Positions 46,001 through 57,886 of a DNA stretch of 64,000 nucleotides are shown one piece after another. Location of the stretch: the NCBI GenBank assembly GCA_019426215.1, contig CM033393.1, positions 5,986,046-6,050,045 on the forward strand. Direction: 5' to 3'. A program made the position numbers and the translations under genes. Numbering within the stretch: position 1 is the first letter of the stretch; each line of letters opens with the position of its first letter. The stretch comes from Buddleja alternifolia (Eukaryota; Streptophyta; Magnoliopsida; Lamiales; Scrophulariaceae). The notes beneath the pieces were generated by a model that was not told the origin of the DNA, made no database searches, and saw nothing but the letters and a program-made list of their open reading frames with translations.

Positions 46001-49000
46001 TCATTATAAGGGAAAATTACATTTTTCGTCCCATAAGATATGGTTGGTTGCAAACTTGATTCTGTGCTTTTTTGACTCAACATTTTTATTCCGTAGGAGT
46101 TAAAAATGTGCAAATTTAGTCCCATCCGTCAATGTTTTGATGGAATTTGTCATGTAAAATCCATACAACTGTTAAGTTGGTCTTTTTGCAAGTATTCCAA
46201 AATATCAGAGGGCTACATGACATTTACCTTATTTAAAAATATAAAAAAGCAAAAAATAAAACTAAAAAAACCTCTAAAATTAGAAAATTTTCAGAAGTTT
46301 GAAAATAATTAGAAAAACAAACGGAAAATATCTAAAACTACAACATATTTCAGAAAAAATAAAAAAAATTATCAGGTAAAAAATGAGAAATACATAACGC
46401 TAGAAAATAAAAAATATATAAAAAAATTAAATTAAAAGCAAATAAAAATATTTTTGAAAACTAGGAAATAAATCAAGAAAATCAAAATCAAAAAATAAAT
46501 AAAACATAAGAAAATCAAATAAAAAAAATTCTCAAAATTACAAAATATTTTCCAAAATAAAGAAAAATTAAGGACAATTGAAAATAAAAGAAAAATAGTA
46601 ATAATTATGAAAATCACAATTAGAAAAATTCAGAAAAATAAAAAAAAAGTAAAAAAAAAAACATGAAAGCATTTCGTATAATTTAAAGATATTAAGAGAT
46701 AAAATAAAAAAAATTAAAATAATTTTGAAAACCATAAATAGTTGAAATAAATAAAACAAATTCATATTTAATGTTAGAAAATAGATTCAATTAAAAGTTT
46801 AAATATATTAAACACTTTTAATGCTTTAAATAATTACAGAAAAGAAAAGAAAATATATTAAACAATTGTAATAATTTAAAATAACTACAAAAAGGAAAAG
46901 AAAAAAGAAATTGTCATCTGCCAAGCCGCCCTGCACTGCACTCCCCGCCCCACCCTACGCCCGTCTCCACCGAGTCCCTTTCCTACAACACCAGCACCAC
47001 CTTGAAATTTTGCCTCGGAAGAACCTCAGACCACGCCCCAAAAGCATTCAAGCTACAATTTTTTGGTAGCAAAAATCTAAAATGCAGATCGTGGCTTCCG
47101 AAAATCGGTTGCCTCCTTGCCGTAGATGATTAAATGGGGTGGGTTTGGAGGTTGGGGGCTGAGATCGGATGGGGTTGAGATTTCTTTGAAGGCGTAAGAA
47201 AGGAGATAGGTTGAAGAAGATGATACAATTTTTGGAAAATTTTCTATTATTCTTTTTATTGAAATTTATAATACATAATTTGTATTATTAATTAATTGCA
47301 AATATAAAATGCAATTCTGCATTTTGTATTTTTATTTCCACTTGTCAGATGTTGATTTGTCGATTTGGTATTTATTCCATATTGGCAAGTTGATATCTAT
47401 GGGACAATTCCCTATACTGTAGGATATGGCAAATTTAAATTGGGGACCAATTAAAAAATCCAAAATTTAAAGTGACCAGTTTAGGGTTTGATGTGAAGAA
47501 AAAAGGGAAGAAAAGAGAAAAAGGAGAAAAAAATTTGAGAACGAAAAGAAATATTTCAAGCTCCCAAGTATTTTGAAAAACTTAAAAAAAGCCCAAGTTA
47601 ATAGTCACGTCACTTTCACGTGACAATTCCATCAAAAATGTGATAGATTGGACCAAATCTACACATTTTAAACTCGTACGAGATTAAAAGTATAGAATCA
47701 AAAAAGCACGAGAGCAAGTTTGCAACCAGCCATATCATACGAGACGAAAAGTGTAGGCTATGTTTGGTTATGTTTTGGGATGGTATTTTGGTGAGAATTA
47801 TTGGTGAAAATTTTATGGGGACACGTGCAATTTTGATGGGATAATGTTTGGTTATGTTTTGGGAGTTGGTTTTTGAGTGATTTTTTGGTGAGATAGTGTT
47901 TGGTTTTGTTTTCAGAGGAAACATAAATTACTGTAGCTGTCAAATCATGTAAGTTTTTGTCTGTCATTAATTAAACATTATAATATAATATTGAGATTGA
48001 AATAATTATTATATAGATAAATATATATGTATATATGTAAGTAATAGTAGTATGTGTATATATATATATATATTAGTGTGTATATATATATATTAGTGTA
48101 CATATATATATGTGTAATAGTAGTAATAGTAGTTTATATAAAATTAAAAGAAAAGTACATATATATACACACACACACACACACACATATATAAGTAATA
48201 ATGTCAATAATAGTTGATATATATAATTGTGTGTGTTTGTGCGTGCGTGTAACAGTGTGTGCGCGCGCGCGTGGGAAAGGGTTGTGAGGGGTGTTGGGGG
48301 AGATTGGGGAAGACGATGAACAGTCCTCCCCCCCCCCCCTCCTCCCCTCCTCTTCTTTTTTCTTATTTTTCCTCTTTTTTTATTTAATTTATAAAAAAAT
48401 ATTAATAAGTAATTTATTTTAAAAATTATTAAAATACAATCCTATTCTTAGATAATTAGGTCACTTCTACTACAAGTCAATTACCAAATCCAAACCAAAA
48501 CCACGAAATAAGAAATCCTTGCTTCAAGTGACTATTCACGTGGTCAAATTCCTGTTGACCACACGCTTGACTCGGTCAAACCCGAGTTGACGTGGTCAAA
48601 TTGCCTTTGACCATCCCAAGACCTTTTTTTTCCCACATAATATACATTAAAAAAACATACATATATAAATATGGGTAACACACATGCATTTCTCGATCCA
48701 CACACACAATCAAATCACAAATTTAGCAATGAGATAAATTATACACAGTCACACACATAAAAAAATAAATAAAATTTTAAAATAATATGTACAAATAACA
48801 TATATATGTATATAAATGTAGATATATATATAAATCCAAATACTTTCAGTATAACTAATTTGAAAAACAAAATTGGAAAGTTTTTACTTTAGAAAACAAC
48901 ACAAATTTTAATCTATGTTTTATCAATACTATTTCTCATCATAGAATTACAAACAAACAAACTTTTTTCTATTTTAAAGTTTAATGGTACACGGTCAAAG

Positions 49001-49318
49001 ATATGACAAAACATTACAAAAAAACAAGAGAAGAGACACGGTCAAAGAGAAGAGAAAGAGTGAGGAGAGAGAAGAGAGAGGGTGAGGAGAGAGAGAGAAA
49101 GAGGAGAGAGAAAATTTTTGTATAAAAAATAGAAGAGAGAATGAGATAGGGGACAAAGTGAGAGAAAGAGGAAAAATAATGATTATGTTTTTTTGGATGA
49201 AAAAAGTTGTGTATTTTTGATAAAATATTGTGTGAAACAAACATTGTTTGGCGGGAATTTTGGACCAAATATGACTTGAAAACATAACCAAACATAGCCG
49301 TATTTTTCCTCATTATAA
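46001..49318. mobile_element. Non-autonomous MULE (possible Pack-MULE) with 9-bp duplication
   Basis: TCATTATAA at 46001-46009 and 49310-49318 flanks 46010-49309 exactly, and nine bases is the MULE signature. The left end GGGAAAATTACATTTTTCG is matched, reversed, by the right end ...CGAAAAGTGTA(insert)TTTTTCC. The terminal repeats extend about 150 bases. The right repeat is interrupted by a second transposon at 47756-49299. There is no transposase. The core is A-rich on the left and holds a GC-rich segment (about 46917-47180) that stands out and may be captured host sequence. Confidence 0.85.
47756..49299. mobile_element. DNA transposon nested in the MULE right repeat
   Basis: Perfect terminal inverted repeats of about 21 bases begin GGCTATGTTTGG. 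A GTA triplet flanks both sides (47753-47755 and 49300-49302), and removing the element with one GTA restores the MULE terminal repeat. Variants of the end motif recur subterminally near 47845 and 47895. There is no transposase frame. Three-base duplications suggest a Harbinger- or CACTA-related group, but GTA is not the usual TWA and the ends are not CACTA. TA, AC and GC microsatellites lie at about 48050-48275, a C-run at about 48328-48340, and a GA-rich tract at about 49020-49170. Confidence 0.8.
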
Positions 49319-49916
49319 TATAATTGTGCAAAAAAAGAATAAAAAAACCATGTCCATTTTTGATGAACGAGAGAGGGGGATGGCTTACACATCTTCTTTT
49401 GGCAATAGAAATGCATGAGTTTTACTCTTATATGAAGCACAATATATTGTTGTTGAGAATTCAAAACGAAATTTAGTCATGTGGTGACTTAGTAGTGAAG
49501 AGAGAAAGACATGACAAGTGGAGAAATAATAGGGATTTGAGAAGAAAAAAGCTACTTTTAGTCTTTTACTTCTTAATTTCAAATTTTATTAGGGATTTGG
49601 CAAAAAATAGCTAAATTTATTTCTTAATTTTAGATTTTAATGGTGGAAGAAGCTTTCAATTATAATAATCCTAAAAATTAGGACAATAAGAAAAATATTT
49701 TGTCATTTAAACATTGAACTATGACTATTATTTAGAGAAAATTATAGCAAAAAAAAAATAAAGAAGAAGCTTCCGCGATTGTCAATTTTGATGCAATTTT
49801 GGTGTTGAAGATTACATTTACAGTGGCATAAAGCCTTAAGGCTTAAACAATGGCTTTTTCCCTCCATTTTCACAAATAAGTGGGCCTCAAGATTGTCATT
49901 TTGGTGCTGAAATTAC

Positions 49917-49967
<51 letters not shown>

Positions 49968-50085
49968 ATACTTGTTATTGCAAACATAAAGTATTGATGT
50001 TACGTATTGAACTTGTTGTAAGTTGTAAATTCTAAGTTTGTAACTATACTCACAAGTGATTTATTTTATTTTATGTAGCACTACA
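49319..50085. other. Non-coding stretch with TA/TG microsatellite
   Basis: A TA then TG repeat runs at about 49917-49965. The end of the stretch (TTATGTAG) is acceptor-like just before the hAT ATG. No 5' hAT terminus was recognised here. Confidence 0.55.
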
Positions 50086-52712
50086 ATGACTTCTAGTGGA
50101 CAAAATATGTATAATAGTAGTTCCACCTCCTACGTCTGCTGCTCCATCACAGAGAGGCAAGACTGACATAACTTAGAACCATGTAGTCGAAAAGTTAATC
50201 GATGGGCAAAAGTTTATATGTTGTTTGTATTGTAGGAAGCCTTCAACTGGTGGAGGAATCAATGGAATGAAGCAACATCTTGCTGGGAATAAGGGTGATA
50301 TCAAAGTATGTACAAAAGTCCCACCCGATGTGAGGTATCAAATGGAACAATCTCTTAAGGGTATTAGTGAGAACAGAAGAGAAAATCAACAGAGATTTGT
50401 GAATGGGAATCCATATACTGGCCCTGATGACATTGATGGCAATGACGAGATTGAGGAAATACATGGGCAAGGGGGTAAAAGTTGCCAATCTAATCCAAGA
50501 AGAGGAAAGGCACAAGTTGGTCAAAGCAACGATAGTAAGCAATCAAAGATTGTTGGTGATTATTTTGCTCCAAGGACCACTCAGGCGTCCCAACCTACCG
50601 TAAAAAGTGTTCTTTCCTGTAAGGAAGCAATTTCAAGAGCTCATATGGAAGTAGCGAAGTTCTTTTATGACACATGCATTCCTATAAATGCTTGCAATTA
50701 TAGATACATCCAGCGGATGTTTTATGCTGCACTTGCTATAGGGTCGGGATATAAAGTTCCTTTTTACCATGATCTTCATCTCCCTCTCTTAAGGGATGCA
50801 AAAAAGGAACTTCAATTGTGGATTGATGATATTCTAAGTATGTGGACAGACTCTGGATGCACAATTAAGGGTGATGGTTGGAGTGACAACCGCAATCGCA
50901 CTTTAATTAATTTTCTTGTGTATTGCCCTCTTGGAACAATTTTTCGAAAATCTGTCAATGTTTCTGATGTTGTAAAAGACGCTGAAACACTCTTTAACTT
51001 ATTTCAAGAAGTAATTCAGTGGGTATATCCATCTAATGTGTGTTCATATGGTTACTGACAATGGAGCAAACTATGTTGCAGCAGGGAAATTGGTTCAAGA
51101 ACACTATACACATATTAATTGGTCTCCTTGTGCAACTCATTGTCTGAATTTGGTTTTGAAGGATATAGCTAAAACAGAACATGTTGCTGAAATTGTGGGT
51201 CATGAAGTTTGTGTACAACCACATTTATTAGTTGTCTTGGCTACGAAAAAGAAAGGATTGGACAGACATAATTCATCCAGGTGAGGCAAGGTTTGGTACT
51301 ACTTTTGTTGCTCTATATAATATGTACCATCACATACAATGTTTGAAAGCTTTGGTCACTTGTAAGGAGTTTACAGATTCAAAATTAGCAAGGGAGAGAA
51401 AAACAAAAGAATTAATCTAGATTATTTAGGATAAAAAATTTTGGAATGATTGCTTGATCATAATGAAAGTCATGGAGCCTTTGATGCGTCTCCTAAAAAT
51501 AGTTGATGGGGATAACAAGCCTTCCCTAGGATATGTTTATGAAGGGATGTATCGAGCAAGAAATGGTATAAAGAATTTTTTCAAGAAAAAAAAGATTTTG
51601 TATAAGCCATATACAAAGATCATCAAGAGCCGATGGGCTAGGCAGTTAAGACAAGACTTACGTGTTGCAGTTTATTATCTTAATCCTGCATTTCAATATG
51701 ATAGAGCATCATATTGCAAAAAAACCGAGGTTATGGGAGGAATTATTGGAGTGATTTCTTCAAAAGGATCGAAACACAAGATAAACATGTTACATGAGAC
51801 TAAATTGTTTCGAGAAAGGTTGGAGAGCTTTGGACATGAACTTGCTCTTGAAGCTAGTAAGAACACTCAACCGGGTAAGTGACAACTTTTCTTTAATTTT
51901 TCTTCATATAAGTTTATTATTCTTTACTTTAGTCTTCTTGTTTTTCTTAATTATTTATACTATATCTTTTTCTTCTAGATGAATGGTGGAAACTATTTTG
52001 CCATAGTGCGCCCAATCTACAAAGTCAGGCTATCAGAATTCTTGGTTAAACAAGTACCTCGTCTGGGCGTGAAAGAAATTGGAGTGTGTTTGAATGCATC
52101 AATACCAAAAAGAGGAATAGGTTGGAGCATCATAGGCTAAATGATTTGGTATATGTTCATTATAACCTCAAGTTTGAAAGATAGATAATACTTGTTTGAT
52201 TAAAATTTAAGTACATTCTTAGTTTCGTAACATGATTACCTAATTTACATTCATATTTCTTGAAAACTTTAGGTGGCTTATGAAAGCTAAAATTTTTGAC
52301 CCCATCGATTATGAGAGAATTGATAAGCTTGATGGTTGAATTGTTGATGATGAGGAAGAACCGTTTCTTGACTCTGAGGATGTTGAAAATATGCTTTATG
52401 AACAATTAGATCCTCCAAGAACGGAAAGACAATGTCGTCGTCCTCGAGAAGGTATGCTCGAAATATATGATTGTGAAGATATGATAAAGAAATATTTTAT
52501 TTTAGATTGTATCGAATTCACTTTCTTATTGAAATGTAGATGATTATATTGTAGAAGATGTTGAGGCCATAGAAATTGATGATGACATAAACTTTTCAAA
52601 TTTTGAGAATTTCAACCTTGATCACAACTTGCACGATATTTCGATTGGATTTGGAGTGGGTAGTAGCACTAGTGATGGTGCAACAGAAGAAGTTGGCGAA
52701 AAATGGATATGA
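50086..52712 (+). pseudogene. hAT transposase with BED finger, DUF659-like and dimerisation domains, decayed
   Basis: The frame opens at ATG 50086, soon frameshifts, then reads a BED-type finger (CLYC...GGGI...MKQHLAG, about 50215-50290). A DUF659-like RNase-H-fold part follows (about 50620-51190, with GDGWSD and VTDNGANYV). The C-terminal hAT dimerisation block (RNWSVFE...KKRNRL...LVYVHYN) is at about 52070-52185. A probable intron is 51875-51978 (GTAAGT...TTCTAG), and a second may lie at about 52451-52540. The acidic C-terminus ends with TGA at 52710-52712. Breaks include TAG for Trp near 50176, a frameshift near 51035, a stop near 51418, and a stop in the dimerisation domain near 52048. 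Confidence 0.87.
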
Positions 52713-53174
52713 AGTGCGTAAAAGGCTAAGCAAATGCATTGTAAAACTTTAGAACTTAATTGTGTTATGAATTAGACATTGTTGGCTATGTTACTTTTTT
52801 CGATCATTGTGACGAATTAGACAATTGAGTGTGTTTGATTTCTCAATAGCTTTGGAATGACCATGATCTAGACTATTGAGTGTGTTTGGTTTTTCACTAG
52901 CTTTGGAATATTTTTAATTTTTACATTGTGACTAGTAGTGACTTCGTCTTGACTTGACAACTTGTTTTTGTTTAAGTTTTGATATCTTATTGAGTAGTGT
53001 TTAATTGTTTGTTTCTAGAATATTGTTGGCCAAAGTTGTGTTAGTGTTTGTTAATTAAATATAGATAGAATTGGAAAAAATGAAAATGGTGAAAAAGAAA
53101 GTAGGAAATATTTTTTTTTTAGATTTTTATGTTTTATAATATTTAATAGTATATTAATTATTATTTATTGCGTA

Positions 53175-53280
53175 ACTATGACATCACCGATCTAACTGCG
53201 ATTGACCCAATGGTCGAACCGGTGACCCTTAACCTGGTCGATTTTCCAGTTCGATGACCGGTCCGGGTTTCAGAACATTG
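53175..53280 (+). repeat. Probable 3' terminus of a hAT-type element
   Basis: Reversed, the end reads CAATGTTCTGAAACCCGGACC and contains several CCGGT/ACCGG words. This resembles widespread plant hAT ends of the CAGTGTTTTGAAACC type. It lies about 570 bases downstream of the decayed transposase and could be its right end. The left end was not found. Confidence 0.5.
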
Positions 53281-53649
53281 CCCTCCGCTAAACCTTGCAC
53301 CCAAGGATGTTAAGTTTGGTCTCTCTTCCAATACACCACTATCGGTCATACCAACCTCAAAGAACACTGCTGACACTGTTGTTAGTTCGTCATCGATGGC
53401 GCCTTTGTTGCTCTATTTCCAAAGCAGCTGAAACTCTCTAACTCTTCTTCTCTTAATAATTCGTCCAACCTTAGTTTCCATAACCCTTCTCAATCCTAAC
53501 TTACCATAATTATACTAACATATTGCTAATCTGCTGACACACCAGCCGTCTTCCACCCCAAGTTACAGCGATGCCTATACCCTAACTATATCTTACGACG
53601 CCTCTTCCACGTCCACTTCCTCTCTTCTTCTTCTCTCTCAACTTCAAGC

Positions 53650-55988
53650 CATGCTACAAAACCCTAGTATGCATGATACCGTAACTCATCTCTCTTCCCG
53701 GCCTTAACCTCAAGCACCGCCCTTATCTCCTTCACCACCTCACGTGGTATCGGCATCACAACCTTCTCTACCCTTTAATAATCCAAACTTGATGTCCACA
53801 AAATAAAAAATTGACAATTTTCTTATATGGATGTCTCAATTTCATAAAATTCTTGGTAGCTATGAGGTAATGGAATATGTTGATGGCTCACTTCCTTGTA
53901 CATCTTTCCTAGTTATGAATTCTCTTGGTCAACTAATTTCAAATCCGGCCTACTCGTCTTGGCTACGGATCGACCAAAGCATCCTATCTTGGATGAATGC
54001 TACATTGTCTCAAGATATTCTTCACGAGGTCCAAACATTGCCCACATCTCTTGATGTGTGACTTGCCCGAATGCAGATTTGTGCAACAATCTGTTGCTAA
54101 GAAGTTTCATATAAACATGAGTTTTCCAACATTAAGAAAGGTGATCTATCCTGTAATGCGTATTTACACAAGGTCAAAACCCTAGCGGATAATCTCACCA
54201 CTTTCAATTATCATATTACCCATATTGATCTTGTCATTCAGGCTTTAAATGACCTTCATTCTGAGTATGAATCCTTTGTTACTGGAGTCTCATAAAAGTA
54301 CTCTTATATCTTTTATGATCTCCGCGCCATCTTTGTCAATTTGAAGAACGTCGTCAGTTACATCTCCCTTCCCCCTCATCTCCTTTTTTTGTCGCTCATC
54401 CCCATCCTTTCCATTCCCATTCCTCTATGGGAAAGGTCATGGAAACAATCATGATCATTGAAATGGCTCTAGGCATGGCAAAGGTCATGGTGGTCACAAT
54501 ACCTCTTCCTCGTCAATGTAGTCATCTCCTCACTAGAGTGCGAAGACTCAACCCTCATCCTCCTTTTGCCTTTTTAGTCATCTGGTGGTTTTGGTTCTAA
54601 AGGCATGCTCTCAATGGTTTAATCATGCTAATGTGATTAAGGAATTTCTGAGGTCCTTTCCAACCCTGTCTATTGCTGAGACCTCTGATCACGCCCGATA
54701 TCCATATAGTGGTGCTTCGGCTTATATGACTCAGGATAATAGTAGTATTCTAACCTTACTACTTATACTGGTAGAAATAAGATTTTGGTTGGTAATGGTG
54801 CACTACTACCTATTAAGCATATTGGCTCATCCTCTCTGCACATACCCACGTGTTCTCTTTGTTTATCTAATGTTTTCTATGTCCCAAACTTATCTCGTAG
54901 CTTACTGGTTATTTGAAAGTTGTGTTAAGACAATGATTGTCTTATCCAATTTTTTTTTGCTATTTTTTTGTTAATGACAAGGGAATGATGAAGGTTTTTC
55001 TAGAGTCCACTTCTGCTAGTGATCTCTACCCATCTCTTCTGGTCTGGTGTCTCCACACTCGAGAGCTTTTGTTTCCCATGTGGTATTTGGCGATACTTGT
55101 CATCAGCATCAACATCAATATCTAGGTCACCCTAGTCTTTCTACCCTTAAGTAGCTGTCTTCGCTTGGTGTTTTCTCTTAAAAATATAGCTCTATTTATT
55201 TTTGTCATTCGTATCAATTAGGTCATTTACGTAGGTTGCATTTTCAGTGTGTTGATAAGCATAGTCATATACCAATTTACTTGATCCAGTCTGATGTATA
55301 GACATCCACTGTTATTCCCTCTTCTGGTTTTACATATTATGTCAACTTGTTAGTGATTTTATGTGTTTTACTTGATGTCACCCAATGCTTACCAAATCTG
55401 AAGTTTTTACTCACTTTTGTTATTTTAAAAATTTGGTTGAAAACTTATGTTCTACAAAATTCAAAATCTGTCAAAGTGATGGTGGTCGTGAGTTTGATAA
55501 TACTCAATTTCGCACTATTCTTGCCTAGGCCGACATTTAGATCTGTCTGTCTTGCCTTTATACTTTATAGAAAAATGGTATGTCAGAACGAAAGCATCGT
55601 CATATCTTCGAGTTAATCTGTACTTTGCTATTTCTTGCTCATATCCCCCTTTCATTTTAGGTCGATGCTATTTATACCACAGTTTTTCTTATAAAACGTC
55701 TTTCCAATCCTCTTCTTAGTCTGACGTCTACTTTTGAGGTTCCTTTTTGGTCTTTTACCTAACTATTCTTGCTTTAGGACTTTTAGATGTGCTTGTTTTC
55801 TGCTTTTGAGTCATTGAGCTTTCCATAAGCTTGATCTTCATTCTGCCATATGTATTTTCCTCGGATATGTTCCGGATCACAAGGGTTACTAGTGTCTTAG
55901 TCTTTATTTTTGATTTATCCACATTAGTCATCATGTTGTCTTAGACGAGGACATTTTTCTTTAACCTGCTCAATCTTCTGATTCTGCT
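53650..55988 (+). pseudogene. Old non-Sirevirus Ty1/copia remnant (gag to integrase)
   Basis: A copia gag of the RE1/UBN2 type can be traced at about 53800-54300 through several frames (DNFLIW...YVDGSLPC, then DLSCNAYLHKVKTLADNL). Protease-end motifs (VGNGALLPIKHIG and a VPNLS-like block) occur at about 54760-54960. The integrase zinc region (GHLRRL) is at about 55220, and core motifs (SDGGREFDN, then KNGMSERKHRHI) at 55470-55620. Its C-terminal part ends at about 55970 with HVV.DEDIF. No RT follows because E3 inserted here. Stops and indels are numerous. The region 53281-53650 upstream has no clear gene. Confidence 0.78.
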
Positions 55989-57781
55989 TGTTAGGAATTT
56001 CATGTTAGATGTTTTGATGATGACAAATAGGACTTCATGTTAGACCCCAAGAAATGTAAAGTATAAAAGCTTTCATAGAACAAATATGTAAGCGCCTGAA
56101 AGCTCGTGTTTTTTCACTAGACTTGTATTTTTATAGAGTTTAGACTAAGAATGTGATACTAAATCACTAGAAGAATTCTGCGTGAGTCTACCAAGTGATG
56201 AAGTTGAAGATCAAGCGTCTGAAGAAACAGTAAAGATAAAGATTAGTCTCAAGCGTCCTTCAAACGCTAAACGACTATCCCGGGTTACGAACTCAGCGCT
56301 CAAGATTTGTTATGGACCTTAGACCAAGTACTTAACACTAAGTCAATGATAGAATTCTGAGTGAGTCTATCAAAGATAAAGTGAAAGGACAAGCGTCTAA
56401 AAGATCGGGCAAAGATTGTGACCTCTTCAAGCGTCTGATTAACAAAGAAGACTACTTTCAAGAAGCCTAAAACTCCAAAGGCTCAAACGCCTAGTTCTCT
56501 AAGCGTAACCTGAAGATTCAAACCCAAGTTATCAAAGATGCATGAATCAACGGAAATTATTCCCAAACGGAAATAAAACAAGATGCATCAAAAGTCGGAT
56601 AAGTGCTATTAAAATATAAGCACAACAACTTATGGGCAAACCATATCTTTGACCTAGACTGTCAGATTTATGAAACCAAGACCATGCCTAACCAATTAAA
56701 TATACCCAAAGTTAGGATTGTCAGAATTCATGGAATGTTTAGGGAAACGAGACTCCAACCGTGTCCAACGGACAAAATCTCATAACAATCTATAAATAAC
56801 CTTTTCAGCAAAAGGGACAATAAGGGACAGATATAGAAAAACATCTGGACGTAAAAATAAAAAAGAAGAGGGTCCAAAACGTTGCTGAATTGTTTTAAAA
56901 AGAGCTTATACACTCCAGAGCCGAAATCCTTTTAAGCTTTCTCAAATACATTCCTAGACAGTCACCCATATCTCAAATCTCTTTTTAAGAAGAACCTACA
57001 CTACCATTGAGATATCTCCAAGTTGTTTGAACTTTCCAAAAACAAACAAACCCGTGACCAAAACCATCAACACCTTTCATCTGAGTGAGAAAGCTGGTTG
57101 ACTTACAAGCAATATTTTTGTGTAAAAGAAGCTTGTTGAAGTTGATCTCTATTGGAGCTGAAATCTGTGTGACCAAGGAGTTCCGAGATCAAGGGTAACT
57201 TGCACCATTTCTGAGTGAAAGAAGCAAGGGGATAGAAGGTCTTTAGTGGAGCTGAAATCTGTGTGACCAAGGAGTTCCGAGATCATATCCAATCTCCCTC
57301 TATCTTGTAGAAGTCTCTGTGTGACTCTTCGATAATCATCATAGTGGAAAACCTCCCTGATAAAAGGAGAAGAAGGACGTAGCTGGGATTACATCACCCA
57401 GTGAACCTTACAAATATCTTGTGTCATTTACCTCTTTAAGCATTCATTGTTTTACTGCTTTACTATTCATATTGCATACATTCTGATAAAGTTTTAAAAC
57501 AACTAAGCGACTACTTTCAATTAACAAACTGAACGCTAAGCTATAAAATACTTCCGCTGTGCTAACCCTGATTTAGTGACTAAACTCTACCCTACTTTGG
57601 TAAGCGTTGAAATCACCGAGTCTAAGTTAACGTTTCTCAAGCGCCACATCCAGCGCTTAAAGCTTTCCGAGCGTTCAAATACCTCAAAGTGATACGAATT
57701 TTTAGAAGTCGAAAAAGACTTCAGGGTCTATTCACCCCCCCCCCCCTTCTAGACCCTTTCGTATACCACTTGGGACCAACA
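55989..57781 (+). repeat. E3 5' LTR, long form with internal duplications
   Basis: At 1793 bases it is about 250-290 longer than the other LTRs. It runs from TGTTAGGAATTTCATG to GACCAACA. The TATA box is at 56791-56798. A 39-base perfect repeat occurs at 57153-57191 and 57247-57285 within a 94-base tandem duplication. An older duplication around AGAATTCTG is at about 56170 and 56350. Three hairpins end the LTR (57705-57722, 57723-57757, 57766-57786). Confidence 0.93.
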
Positions 57782-57783
57782 AG

Positions 57784-57795
57784 TGGTATCAAAGC
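57784..57795 (+). promoter_or_regulatory. Primer-binding site of E3, one mismatch
   Basis: TGGTATCAAAGC differs by one G to A from the TGGTATCAGAGC of the other copies. Its first bases also form the right arm of the third LTR-end hairpin. Confidence 0.88.
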
Positions 57796-57886
57796 AGTTG
57801 AAGTTGAAAGCTAAGCGTTTCCAAGCGTAACTGCTTGTTCAAATCCATTTTTTTTATAGTCGCTTTAAAATTACTTTAAATTCTTC

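Noticed and set aside
46432..46765. Minus-strand frames rich in Phe/Ile/Leu that look like membrane proteins
   Set aside because: They are translations of A-rich low-complexity DNA inside the MULE.
48050..48275. TA/AC/GC repeats as a regulatory or CRISPR-like array
   Set aside because: They are simple microsatellites without unique spacers, and a CRISPR array is not expected in a plant genome.
49014..49331. Overlapping minus-strand Ser/Leu-rich frames
   Set aside because: They arise from the GA-rich tract of the nested transposon and are not conserved coding sequence.
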